From positions 62,001-126,000 of the forward strand of contig NZ_JALHRX010000010.1 in NCBI RefSeq assembly GCF_023952475.1: 64,000 nucleotides of DNA. Direction: 5' to 3'. A program made the translations under genes and the position numbers. The notes under the pieces were generated by a model that was given only the letters and a program-made list of their open reading frames with translations, was not told where the DNA came from and made no database searches. Positions 55,849 to 63,261 of this stretch are shown one piece after another (positions within the stretch are counted from its first letter, which is position 1; each line of letters starts with the position of its first letter). Origin of the DNA: Cupriavidus sp. WGlv3 (lineage in GTDB: Bacteria > Pseudomonadota > Gammaproteobacteria > Burkholderiales > Burkholderiaceae).

Positions 55849-56340
55849 ATGACCGAACTCACCCCCCATTTCGAAATTCGCCCCGCCTTGCCCTCGGACG
55901 CGCAAGCCGTGGAAGCTATCCTCGTCGACACTTACCTCGGCACCTGGAAGCCGCAACTGACGCCGGGCGCCGCCGCCGCCTTCGAGCAGCAAGGCAAGAC
56001 CCGCAGTTACGTTGAAGTACGTTTGCAGGAATTCCATGTTGCCTGCGTGAGCGGCGTGCCGGCCGCCATGGTGGATTGGGAAAACAATTTCATCTGGGCG
56101 CTGCATGTCGGCCGGGCATGGCAGCGGATGGGATTGGGCGCGGCGCTGCTGGCGCATGCGGAAGCCGAGATTGCCCGCGCCGGGCATCGCGAGGCGAGGC
56201 TGGAGACGGATACGTTCAACCAGCAGAGTCGCGCCTTCTATCGACGCCAGGGCTATGCCGAGATCGATTTCTATCCCGATGAGAGCTGGGATAGCGGCTT
56301 TACCACCGTGCTGCTGTCCAAAGCGCTGGCGCCAGTCTGA
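55849..56340 (+). CDS. GNAT-family N-acetyltransferase
   Basis: 163 residues. The core acetyl-CoA loop is AWQRMGLGAALLAHAEAEI (motif A, Q/R-x-x-G-x-G/A) near residue 90, preceded by IWALHV and followed by NQQSRAFYRRQGYAEIDFY, the motif B helix seen in many GNATs. The substrate cannot be deduced. ATG at 55849 starts MTELTPHFEIRPALPSD, the usual GNAT opening; the frame upstream overlaps tRNA-Ser and is not coding. It stands alone between the tRNA and the aminotransferase gene. Confidence 0.82.
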   Translation: MTELTPHFEIRPALPSDAQAVEAILVDTYLGTWKPQLTPGAAAAFEQQGKTRSYVEVRLQEFHVACVSGVPAAMVDWENNFIWALHVGRAWQRMGLGAALLAHAEAEIARAGHREARLETDTFNQQSRAFYRRQGYAEIDFYPDESWDSGFTTVLLSKALAPV

Positions 56341-56444
56341 AAAAAGCGACGGGCGCCTTGCCGTCTTCATGCGTAGATTGCATGAACTTGCCGGGCCGCC
56401 CGTGAAAGAATCGGGCATCTCTTTTGAACTGCCCCATGCATCCC

Positions 56445-57293
56445 ATGTCCGAGCCCATCGTCCACCTCAACGGCACCCTGACCCCGCTCTCCGAGGCCCG
56501 CATCCCCGTGCTGGATCGCGGCTTTATCTTCGGCGACGGCATCTATGAGGTGATCCCGTACTACCACGGCAAGCCTTTCCGCGGCGCGCAGCACCTGGCG
56601 CGGCTGCACCGGAGCCTGGAGGGCATCGGCATTCCCGATCCGTACAGTGCGGCGCAGTGGCTGGAGCGTGTCGGCGAGGTGGTCAAGGCCAATGGCCTGT
56701 CGGATCAGCTGGTCTATATCCAGGTAACCCGTGGCGTGGCCAAGCGCACCCATGCCTTTCCGAAGGAAATGCTGCCGACGGTGCTGATCATGACCAATCC
56801 GATGGCGCTGCCGTCGGCGCAGATGATCGAGCAGGGGGTCGCGTGCGTGACCATGGAGGACCGGCGCTGGCTGAATTGCCAGATCAAGTCGACCTCGCTG
56901 CTCGGCAACGTGCTGGCGGCGCAGCACGCGGTGGAGCAGGGCGTGACCGAGGCGATCCAGTTCCGCGACGGCTGGCTGACCGAGGCGTCGGCGTCCAATG
57001 TGTGGGTGGTGCGCGATGGCCGCGTGTCGGCCCCGCCCAAGGATAACCTGATCCTGGAGGGCATCCGCTACGGCTTCATGGAGGAAATCTGCGAGGCGAT
57101 GGGGATTGCACTGGAGTCGCGCCGGATCGCCAGGGACGAGGTGTTTGCCGCCGACGAGGTGCTGCTGTCGTCGGCCAGCAAGGAGTTGCTGCCGGTGGTC
57201 AGCATCGATGGCCGTCCGATCGGCAAGGGCGTGCCGGGACCGGTGTTCGCGCGCCTGTACGCGGCTTACCAGGCGGCCAAGGCGGCATTGTAA
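56445..57293 (+). CDS. dat: D-amino-acid transaminase-like class IV aminotransferase
   Basis: 282 residues. The fold-IV PLP lysine is Lys148 in NCQIKSTSLLGNV, and EASASNVWVV and VLLSSASKELLPV (PLP phosphate and substrate pocket) match the D-alanine transaminase/branched-chain family. The N-terminal RGFIFGDGIYEVIPYY pattern fits the D-amino-acid subgroup. Would interconvert D-alanine, D-glutamate and keto acids, with a possible link to peptidoglycan precursors. Start uncertain: ATG 56445 is chosen, 56436 is equally open. BCAT or aminodeoxychorismate lyase activity cannot be excluded. Confidence 0.82.
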   Translation: MSEPIVHLNGTLTPLSEARIPVLDRGFIFGDGIYEVIPYYHGKPFRGAQHLARLHRSLEGIGIPDPYSAAQWLERVGEVVKANGLSDQLVYIQVTRGVAKRTHAFPKEMLPTVLIMTNPMALPSAQMIEQGVACVTMEDRRWLNCQIKSTSLLGNVLAAQHAVEQGVTEAIQFRDGWLTEASASNVWVVRDGRVSAPPKDNLILEGIRYGFMEEICEAMGIALESRRIARDEVFAADEVLLSSASKELLPVVSIDGRPIGKGVPGPVFARLYAAYQAAKAAL

Positions 57294-57354
57294 GTGCCTG
57301 CAGGGCTTCCCCGACGCGTGCTAGCATGCGTTGGGATTCAGCCAGGAGTCAGTC

Positions 57355-57627
57355 ATGGCCAAGCGTGAGCGCGGCCGGCGTGCCTTGCAGGACGAGGTCA
57401 GCCGGCGTATCCAGCAGATCGATGAAATCGGCGAAGACGGTGCCCGGATCCGCGTGCCGGCCCCGCAGCCCCATCCGCGCGACGCGCGCGGCCGCAACTG
57501 GGACATGGCCTTCGACAATCTGCACGGCTATGCCGCCAGTGTGCGCGCGGTAGTCGACAAGGTGCGCGACGAGTTCGACCTGAACGAGGCGCTGGAGAAT
57601 CGCGCGCCCAATCCCTTCGGTGACTGA
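57355..57627 (+). CDS. Hypothetical small cytoplasmic protein
   Basis: 90 residues from the ATG at 57355, with a good AGGAG ribosome site. Basic N-terminus (MAKRERGRRALQDEVSRRIQ), a loop, then two helices (GYAASVRAVVDKVRDEFDLN). No signal peptide, cysteine or recognised motif. The single-gene setting between the aminotransferase and the convergent YfiN gene gives no functional hint. Composition and codon use are like its neighbours, so it is probably a real gene. Confidence 0.65.
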   Translation: MAKRERGRRALQDEVSRRIQQIDEIGEDGARIRVPAPQPHPRDARGRNWDMAFDNLHGYAASVRAVVDKVRDEFDLNEALENRAPNPFGD

Positions 57628-57691
57628 GCCGGCGCGCTAGTCCACCGGAATCTGTGATCGGTCAGGGGACGGCTTGCCAGCATGAAGGTTC

Positions 57692-58957
57692 TCACTGCGT
57701 AACGTCCAGGCGCGGCTCGGCACTTTGCCAGATGCCGCCGGAGCGCCGCTTGGCGCCGTACATGGCGGCGTCGGCGGCATGCAGCAGGGCCTGGCTGCCT
57801 TGCGCGTGGACCGGGAAGACCGCCAGCCCGATGCTGAGCGAGGCCTGCACCGAGCTGCCGTCGGGCAGGTCGATCGGGCGAGCCATCGCCTGCAGGACAT
57901 GTTCGGCGATCTGGATGGCATCGGCCGGCGCGCGCAGCGCGGTGGCCAGCACCGCGAATTCGTCGCCGCCAATGCGCGCCACGGTGTCGCGGCCGCGCAG
58001 GCTGGCGCGGATGCGCTGGGCCACCGCGACCAGCACCGCGTCGCCGGCGGCATGGCCGTGGCGGTCGTTGACGTGCTTGAAATCGTCGCTGTCCAGATAC
58101 AGCACCGCGGCATATTCGTCGTTGGCGGCGGCGTGGCGCACCGCATGCTCCAGCGCTTCGACGAAGGCGGCGCGGTTCAGCAGCCCGGTCAGGGCATCGT
58201 GGTTGGCGCGGTGGGCGAGCGAGCGGTTTTCGTGCTGCATCTGGTTCTGCCAGGTCTGCAGCTCGTCGAGCAGGCCGTTGAAGTCCTCGCTGAGGGCATT
58301 GAGCTCGGCGATGCTGGCCGGCGGCGTGCGCTGCGCGAAATCGCGCTGCGAACGCACCGCATGGGCCACCCGCATCAGGTTGCGCAACGGCTCGATGATC
58401 TGCACCAGCAGCCGGCTGGCCAGGTAGTGCGCGCCGACCGCGGTCAGCAGCAGGCAGGCCAGCAGCCCCAGCGCGCCCTGCAGCAGGAAGTGCAGCAGGT
58501 TGCGCGGGTCGCCGCTGACGCGCAGCATGCCGACCTGCTGCGCCTGGTGCAGGATGGGCTGCTCGACCGCATCGGTACCCAGCCATTCGATCAGCGCGTG
58601 GCGCAGGCCGGTCAGCGGGGCCTGGCCGGGGCGCTGCCACACCGCCAGCACGTGGCGGTCGCGGTCATAGACAGTGGCGCGGGCGATGTCTTCCGAGGCC
58701 GCGATCGCGGCCAGCGTTTCGGCGGTGGCCGCCTGGTCGCGGAACACCACCGGCGCTTCCAGCGTGTAGGCGATCGAGCGGGCCACCAGCCGCACGTTGT
58801 GGTCGGCGTAGACGCGCAGCGCGGTGACGCCGATCGCGGTCAGCGCCAGGCCCGCGGTGCAAACCGCGATCAGCGCCACGCCCAGGTGGATGCGGCGCAG
58901 CACGCTGTAGAGGGTAGGGCGCGCGCCTTGCCCGCGCACCGGCTGGCGCTGGCTCAT
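57692..58957 (-). CDS. yfiN: Membrane diguanylate cyclase, YfiN/TpbB-like
   Basis: Makes cyclic di-GMP. 421 residues: first helix about 22-46, periplasmic CHASE-type sensor about 47-155, second helix about 156-180, HAMP about 181-235, GGDEF domain from about 250. The active site GGDEF is at 330-334, and an inhibitory I-site RGRD lies at 321-324, five residues before it, so product inhibition is expected. Its start overlaps the yfiR stop (ATGA), a coupled pair in which YfiR normally represses YfiN. A YfiB-like third gene is not present at this site. Confidence 0.9.
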   Translation of the reverse strand: MSQRQPVRGQGARPTLYSVLRRIHLGVALIAVCTAGLALTAIGVTALRVYADHNVRLVARSIAYTLEAPVVFRDQAATAETLAAIAASEDIARATVYDRDRHVLAVWQRPGQAPLTGLRHALIEWLGTDAVEQPILHQAQQVGMLRVSGDPRNLLHFLLQGALGLLACLLLTAVGAHYLASRLLVQIIEPLRNLMRVAHAVRSQRDFAQRTPPASIAELNALSEDFNGLLDELQTWQNQMQHENRSLAHRANHDALTGLLNRAAFVEALEHAVRHAAANDEYAAVLYLDSDDFKHVNDRHGHAAGDAVLVAVAQRIRASLRGRDTVARIGGDEFAVLATALRAPADAIQIAEHVLQAMARPIDLPDGSSVQASLSIGLAVFPVHAQGSQALLHAADAAMYGAKRRSGGIWQSAEPRLDVTQ

Positions 58958-59547
58958 GACGGCGCTCCCTTGCGGCGGCCGAGCTGCAGCACGCCGGGGT
59001 GCATATGCACGCCGCTGCGGGCGAGGGTATCGAGGTTGACGCGGAACGAGACCTGGTTGTCGCGGATGTTGAGGCAGAACATGCTGCCCACCTCGCACTC
59101 GAAGTCTTCCTCGGCGATCACCAGCACCGGGCGCCCGGTCAGCTCGGCCGACAGGCGCTTGCGGCGCGGCTCATTCATGGTGCCCACGTACAGCGCATCG
59201 CACGCCGGATGCAGCATGTCGGCCAGCACGTCGACCTGGCGGGTCTGCACGGTGCGGCCATTGGCGAGCGTGCCGCCTTCCTTCAACCGGGCCGCATAGC
59301 GGCTGGCGTGATCGACGCACAGCCGCACGGGATCGCGCTCCACCGGCCAGCGCGCGTAGCCGAGCAGGCTGATGACCACGCGCGCGACCAGGTCGGCCCG
59401 CTGCGGGGCAGGCTGCGCGGTGACCGCGGGCGGCAGCATGGCCGGCAGCACCGCCAGCGTCACGGCCAGCAGCAGCACGGTCAGGGCGCGGCGCAGCAGC
59501 GGTCGTGCGGGCGGGGTCGGCGGGGGGCTGGCTGGGGCAGGCGCCAT
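58954..59547 (-). CDS. yfiR: YfiR-family periplasmic repressor of YfiN
   Basis: 197 residues. A Pro-rich cytoplasmic start and a signal or anchor helix (about 18-43) precede the YfiR domain. The four cysteines of the family are conserved: Cys77, Cys116, Cys151 and Cys158, the last two seven residues apart as in the Pseudomonas protein, where they form two disulfides and redox-sense the periplasm. It binds the sensor part of YfiN to silence it. It is translated just ahead of yfiN with a 4-base overlap. Confidence 0.87.
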   Translation of the reverse strand: MAPAPASPPPTPPARPLLRRALTVLLLAVTLAVLPAMLPPAVTAQPAPQRADLVARVVISLLGYARWPVERDPVRLCVDHASRYAARLKEGGTLANGRTVQTRQVDVLADMLHPACDALYVGTMNEPRRKRLSAELTGRPVLVIAEEDFECEVGSMFCLNIRDNQVSFRVNLDTLARSGVHMHPGVLQLGRRKGAPS

Positions 59548-59740
59548 GGTCTGAAGCGAAGGGGGCGGGCGGAGCGGCCGGTTGCGGTGTTGTGGTCTGG
59601 CCGCGCGTATTGTCTGGGGCCGGCTTCCGGGCGGTCAAGCGACCGGCCTTGCGGTGGATCGGGCGTGATACGAAATGTTTATCGGCCCCGCTGTTGTTTT
59701 CCTGAACCCCGCCGTGACCGCTGTTGCGCGCATGCCAGGC

Positions 59741-59769
59741 TTCGCCGTGGCGGACACAACACTTAGAAT
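59741..59769 (+). promoter_or_regulatory. Promoter of the CopD-like gene
   Basis: TTCGCC (59741-59746), 17-base spacer, TAGAAT (59764-59769). It implies initiation near 59776, which supports the ATG at 59810 rather than one at 59768. The rest of the gap back to yfiR (59548) shows no further feature. Confidence 0.55.
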
Positions 59770-59809
59770 GTGGCCATCGCCCCAACTCGTCCAACTGCCC
59801 CCTGCCGCC

Positions 59810-60271
59810 ATGATCGCCGATCCGCTTCTCCGCCTGCTGCACCTGACCGGCGTCGCCGTCTGGGTCGGCGGCATGTTCTTCGCCTACCTGTGCCTGCGGC
59901 CGGTGGCCGGCAGCCTGCTGGAGCCGCCGCCGCGCCTGCGCCTGTGGCGCGGCGTGTTTGCCCGGTTCTTTCCATGGGTGTGGGCCTCGGTGGTGGCGAT
60001 CCTGCTGAGCGGTGGCGCGATGATGGCGGCAACGGGCATGGCGGGCGCACCACGCAACTGGCATCTGATGCTGGGCATCGGCGTCGTCATGGCCGGCATC
60101 TTCTGCTACGTCTGGTTCGGCCCCTACCGGGTGCTGGGCCGGGCCGTGGATGCGCAGGACTGGCCAGCCGCCGGTGCCGCCCTGAACCGCATCCGGCAGG
60201 CGGTAGGAACCAACCTCGTGCTGGGGCTGGTCAATATCGCCGTGGCCACCCTGGGCCGCTGGCTGGCCTGA
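59810..60271 (+). CDS. CopD-family small membrane protein
   Basis: 153 residues with four membrane helices: about 5-25, 45-65, 80-100 and 130-150. HLTGVAVWVGGMFFAY with a leading His, and the WGxxF-like pattern LWRGVFARFFPWVW, resemble CopD/YafQ-like copper-resistance or heme-linked membrane proteins. A direct copper role is not shown and no copA or copC is near. Start ATG at 59810 gives MIADPLLRLLHLTGV; the longer open frame would put a promoter inside the coding region. Confidence 0.7.
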   Translation: MIADPLLRLLHLTGVAVWVGGMFFAYLCLRPVAGSLLEPPPRLRLWRGVFARFFPWVWASVVAILLSGGAMMAATGMAGAPRNWHLMLGIGVVMAGIFCYVWFGPYRVLGRAVDAQDWPAAGAALNRIRQAVGTNLVLGLVNIAVATLGRWLA

Positions 60272-60332
60272 GCGCGCCGCGCAGCGCCAGGCCTGGCTCG
60301 TCGTGTCACAACCACGAAAACGGAGAGCTGCT

Positions 60333-60740
60333 ATGCACGTCCTCGCATGTGTTGCCGTCGTCGGTCTGGCGGTGGCGGCCATCCCCCCCGCCGCCGCGGC
60401 GGCAAATGGCGGCCTGAGCGCCGACTATGAGCGCTGCGTGGGCAAGGCCGTATCGACCGCCGACATGCTCAGCTGCGCCGCGCTGGAGTCGCGGGTCCAG
60501 GATACGGCGTTGAACAGCGCTTACCAGTCGCTGCTGCGGCGGCTGGAGGCGCCGCGCACCGGGCAGTTGCGGGTGGCGCAGCGGGCCTGGCTCGAGTACC
60601 GCCAGGCCAATTGCGCTTATGTCTCCAACCCGGCCGGTGGCAGCGCGGCGCGCGTGGCGGGCGCGTCCTGCCGGCTGGAGATGACCGCCGCGCGCGTGCG
60701 CGAATTGCGCGCGTTCGCCACCGAGGCCGCCGGCCGGTGA
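60333..60740 (+). CDS. LprI/DUF1311-type secreted protein
   Basis: 135 residues with a signal peptide (about 1-26). The mature part matches the LprI N-terminal (DUF1311) pattern: CVGKAVSTADMLSCAALE, LNSAYQSLLRRL, LRVAQRAWLEYRQANCAY, and a final CRLEMTAARVRELR; four cysteines probably form disulfides. Family members can inhibit lysozymes. CGGAGAG precedes the ATG at 60333. The open frame starts ten codons earlier, but that extension lacks a ribosome site. Confidence 0.75.
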   Translation: MHVLACVAVVGLAVAAIPPAAAAANGGLSADYERCVGKAVSTADMLSCAALESRVQDTALNSAYQSLLRRLEAPRTGQLRVAQRAWLEYRQANCAYVSNPAGGSAARVAGASCRLEMTAARVRELRAFATEAAGR

Positions 60741-60807
60741 GCTTGCAGGCCTTGTGCTAGAGTTGCCTGACCCCTGTGCTGCGGCACGTCTCAACCGGAG
60801 ATGGATC

Positions 60808-61011
60808 ATGGCAACCGAATCGCGCCACAACCTGAAGGCTTTCGTGCAGACCGCACCCCAGTCGGGGCGCTATGTGTGGGTCATCGCGCTGGTGGACTTC
60901 AGCGCGCAGCAGGTCAGGCGCGCGATCGTGTCCGACGATACCTTCACCACCTCCGATGCCGCGCGCGTTGCCGGCGAGGCCCAGCTCAAGGCGATGGCCG
61001 AGGATCACTAG
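60808..61011 (+). CDS. Hypothetical 67-residue protein
   Basis: ATG at 60808 with CCGGAG upstream. The sequence (ending DAARVAGEAQLKAMAEDH) has a beta-rich first half, SGRYVWVIALVDFSAQQVRR, and a helical end. No signal peptide or known motif. I do not recognise the family. It sits alone between two secreted-protein genes. Confidence 0.6.
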   Translation: MATESRHNLKAFVQTAPQSGRYVWVIALVDFSAQQVRRAIVSDDTFTTSDAARVAGEAQLKAMAEDH

Positions 61012-61149
61012 CCCCGAGTGCGCGCCAGCGGGGCTTGCACTGGCGTGTTGCGCGCCGGCATCCATGGCTGGCCGATATCGATTCTTGGCTTGCCGGCGGC
61101 TCACGGCGCACTAGACTATGGGCATGTTCCTCCACAAGAAAGGCCTCCC

Positions 61150-61581
61150 ATGACGGATTGCGCGCTTCGCCCGGCCAGGGCCTTGCTGCTGGCCGCGTTG
61201 CTCGGTTCGGGCCTGACCCTCAGTGCGGGGTCGCTGGCCCAGGTCTCGGTCAACATTGCCATTGGCGTGCCGCCGCCGGCGCCGATCTACGAGGCCGTGC
61301 CCGCGCCGCGCGCCGGCTATGTCTGGATGCCAGGCTACTGGGACTGGGACGATCACCACCGCAAGCACGCCTGGAAGAAGGGCCGCTGGGAGCATGAGCG
61401 CCCGGGTTATGTCTATGAGTCGCCGCGCTGGATCCAGTCGCGCGACGGCTGGGTGATGGTGCCGGGCCGCTGGGACCAGGGCGGGTACAAGGACAAGGGC
61501 AAGGACAAGGGCAACAGCAATAAGGGCAACAACAAGGGCAACCATTGCCCGCCCGGCCAGGCCAAGAAGGGCGAGTGCTGA
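61150..61581 (+). CDS. Secreted YXWGXW-repeat protein with Lys/Gly/Asn-rich tail
   Basis: 143 residues. A signal peptide (about 1-30) is followed by repeats of the YxWxxGYW kind: GYVWMPGYWDWDD, KKGRWEHERPGYV and DGWVMVPGRWDQGG. The tail repeats KDKGN and KGN units and ends in two cysteines (CPPGQAKKGEC). YXWGXW-repeat proteins are common in Burkholderiaceae, without known function. Probably periplasmic or outer-surface. Start ATG at 61150; AAGAAAGG lies just upstream. Confidence 0.75.
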   Translation: MTDCALRPARALLLAALLGSGLTLSAGSLAQVSVNIAIGVPPPAPIYEAVPAPRAGYVWMPGYWDWDDHHRKHAWKKGRWEHERPGYVYESPRWIQSRDGWVMVPGRWDQGGYKDKGKDKGNSNKGNNKGNHCPPGQAKKGEC

Positions 61582-61699
61582 CCAGGCCAGCCCGCTGGCC
61601 GGGGCCGCACGGTGACGCCGGCCGCCCCTGCCATGCTACGATCCCCGCCATGACACCCGCGCCCGCGCGGCGCATCGGCAGCGGATTCCGGAGGTAGCG

Positions 61700-61924
61700 A
61701 TGGCAAGGCACGTCTTCACGCGCGCGCAGTATCTCGACATCCTCAACGACAGCCTGCGCAAGCATCCCGGCTGGCAACCGGGCATGGCCTTTGTGTTCCT
61801 GCCGCCCGGCGCCGATGCCAGCCAGGCGACGGCGGTGGGCTGCACCGGTCCGATGGACGCGATACCGGTCTATGCGGAAATCCAGCGGGTGGCAGCCGAG
61901 CTGATCGAAGTCAGCGACGAATAA
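61700..61924 (+). CDS. Hypothetical 74-residue protein
   Basis: Strong ribosome site GGAGG at 61689-61693. Small soluble protein with no cysteine pair or signal peptide, MARHVFTRAQYLDILNDSLR at the start, and an acidic end ELIEVSDE. Not recognised. It lies between the YXWGXW gene and a possible ribbon-helix-helix gene, same strand. Confidence 0.6.
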   Translation: MARHVFTRAQYLDILNDSLRKHPGWQPGMAFVFLPPGADASQATAVGCTGPMDAIPVYAEIQRVAAELIEVSDE

Positions 61925-62012
61925 ACAGCAACGGACCCCGCCACCGTAGCGCCGGCCGGCGGGTCACGCGGGTGCGTACAATACCGCCCTCTACAGACTT
62001 TCGGATATTGCC

Positions 62013-62297
62013 GTGAAGAAAACGGACCTGGAAAAAAACAAGGGCCTGAAGATCGCCAACAGCCTGAAGCAGGCGGCGGCGGGGCGGGGCGGCATTCCCG
62101 GCGCCGCGGCGCGTCCGGACCGGCGCGAGCAGCGCCGGCTGGACCAGGAGCAAGGCCTGGTGCCGTTCGCGTGCAAGCTCGACGGCACGCTGGTGAAGCG
62201 CCTGCAGGCGCTGGCCGCCGATCATCCGGGCGGCATGACCGGGTTGCTCAATGAAGTGCTGGCCGGCGCGCTGCCGCCGGAACCGGGCCAGGCCTGA
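62013..62297 (+). CDS. Hypothetical protein with possible ribbon-helix-helix C-terminus
   Basis: 94 residues with start GTG at 62013. The basic N-terminal half (KKTDLEKNKGLKIANSLKQA) is followed by VPFACKLDGTLVKRLQALAA and MTGLLNEVLAGAL, a strand-helix-helix pattern like ribbon-helix-helix DNA-binding proteins. If so it may be an antitoxin-like or local regulator, but no toxin gene is adjacent. Confidence in the gene is moderate and in the fold low. Confidence 0.5.
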   Translation: MKKTDLEKNKGLKIANSLKQAAAGRGGIPGAAARPDRREQRRLDQEQGLVPFACKLDGTLVKRLQALAADHPGGMTGLLNEVLAGALPPEPGQA

Positions 62298-62340
62298 GCG
62301 TAGCGCGGCGGTCACGCCGCCGCTGGCCCAGGGTTTCGCC

Positions 62341-62721
62341 TCAGTCCTCTTCCTCGTCGTCGAGGAACTCGCGGCGCAGCATCCAGTTGGCGATGGCCTC
62401 GTCGCAGATGCGCTTGAATTTCTGCTTGTCCGGCATCTTGTCGAACAGCTGGAAATTGACCAGCGCCATGCCGGCATCGGTGATGTAGAACATGCGGCTC
62501 GGGTCGTCATCGTGGACGATGCGGCCGTCGATGGCGTCTTCTTCGCTTTCGGCGGGCATGTCTTCAAGCTCGACCACGCGGCAGGTGAAGCGCGGGCTGC
62601 GGGTGTGGGTCAGGTACTCGAATTCATCGTGCATGACCTCGCCGCCCTTGCCTGCGATCACGGCGAAGCCCCAGATAAAGCGGGGCATCGGCAGATCGGA
62701 CAGATCTTCAATCTCGTCCAT
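62341..62721 (-). CDS. Hypothetical acidic protein
   Basis: 126 residues, strongly acidic at both ends (MDEIEDLSDLP... and FLDDEEED). The middle has RSPRFTCRVVELEDMPAESE and WMLRREF; no known family comes to mind. No signal peptide. Start ATG at 62721 with GGGAGAA upstream on -. Divergent from nothing on its left; the MliC-like gene lies upstream on the same strand, about 90 bases away. Confidence 0.6.
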   Translation of the reverse strand: MDEIEDLSDLPMPRFIWGFAVIAGKGGEVMHDEFEYLTHTRSPRFTCRVVELEDMPAESEEDAIDGRIVHDDDPSRMFYITDAGMALVNFQLFDKMPDKQKFKRICDEAIANWMLRREFLDDEEED

Positions 62722-62812
62722 GGTGTTCTCCCTGATTCAATCCCCGCATTATCGCCCGGAACGCCGCAGCTTCAAAAGGTGGCGCGGCACCGCCGTGCCG
62801 CCGCCGTGCCCG

Positions 62813-63190
62813 TTACGACCCTGCGTGGCAGTTGGCGAGCACCGGTGCGGCGTTTTCCGCCTGCATCAGGTCGCGCAGCGTGCCTGACTCGCCCTTGGTC
62901 CACCATTCGTAGCGGCCGCCCACATAGCGCGCGCCGGACGCCGCCACCGTGCTGACCGCCAGCACCGGCTTGCCCTCGATGCGGAACACCGCGGCCTGGT
63001 TGTCCTGGCTGTTGAAATAGCGCACCGTCAGCGTCTTGCCGCCGTCGCACTGGTAGCGCATGGTGCGCACTTCGGGAAAGCGCACGCCGTCGATGCCGGG
63101 CGCGCGGGCGGCCTGGGCCGTGGCGCTGGCGCAGAGGAAGGTCAGCAGGGCGACGATGCGGGTGCGGGAAAGTATCAGGCGATCGGGCAT
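62813..63190 (-). CDS. MliC-family C-type lysozyme inhibitor
   Basis: 125 residues from the ATG at 63190. A signal peptide (LALL-type core IVALLTFLCASATAQA) precedes a beta-barrel domain whose pattern YQCDGGKTLTVRYFNSQD, ASGARYVGGRYEWWTKG and final C match MliC/PliC proteins, which block C-type lysozyme in the periplasm. There is no clear lipobox, so it is probably soluble periplasmic. A DUF1311-type protein 2.3 kb away may share a role in defending the wall. A start at 63208 would add six residues. Confidence 0.8.
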   Translation of the reverse strand: MPDRLILSRTRIVALLTFLCASATAQAARAPGIDGVRFPEVRTMRYQCDGGKTLTVRYFNSQDNQAAVFRIEGKPVLAVSTVAASGARYVGGRYEWWTKGESGTLRDLMQAENAAPVLANCHAGS

Positions 63191-63261
63191 GGCTTGGTCC
63201 GGTTGCAAGTTGGTGTCGGGTTGACGGAGCCGGATCGAGGCCGCCCCGCTGCGCCAGGCAA

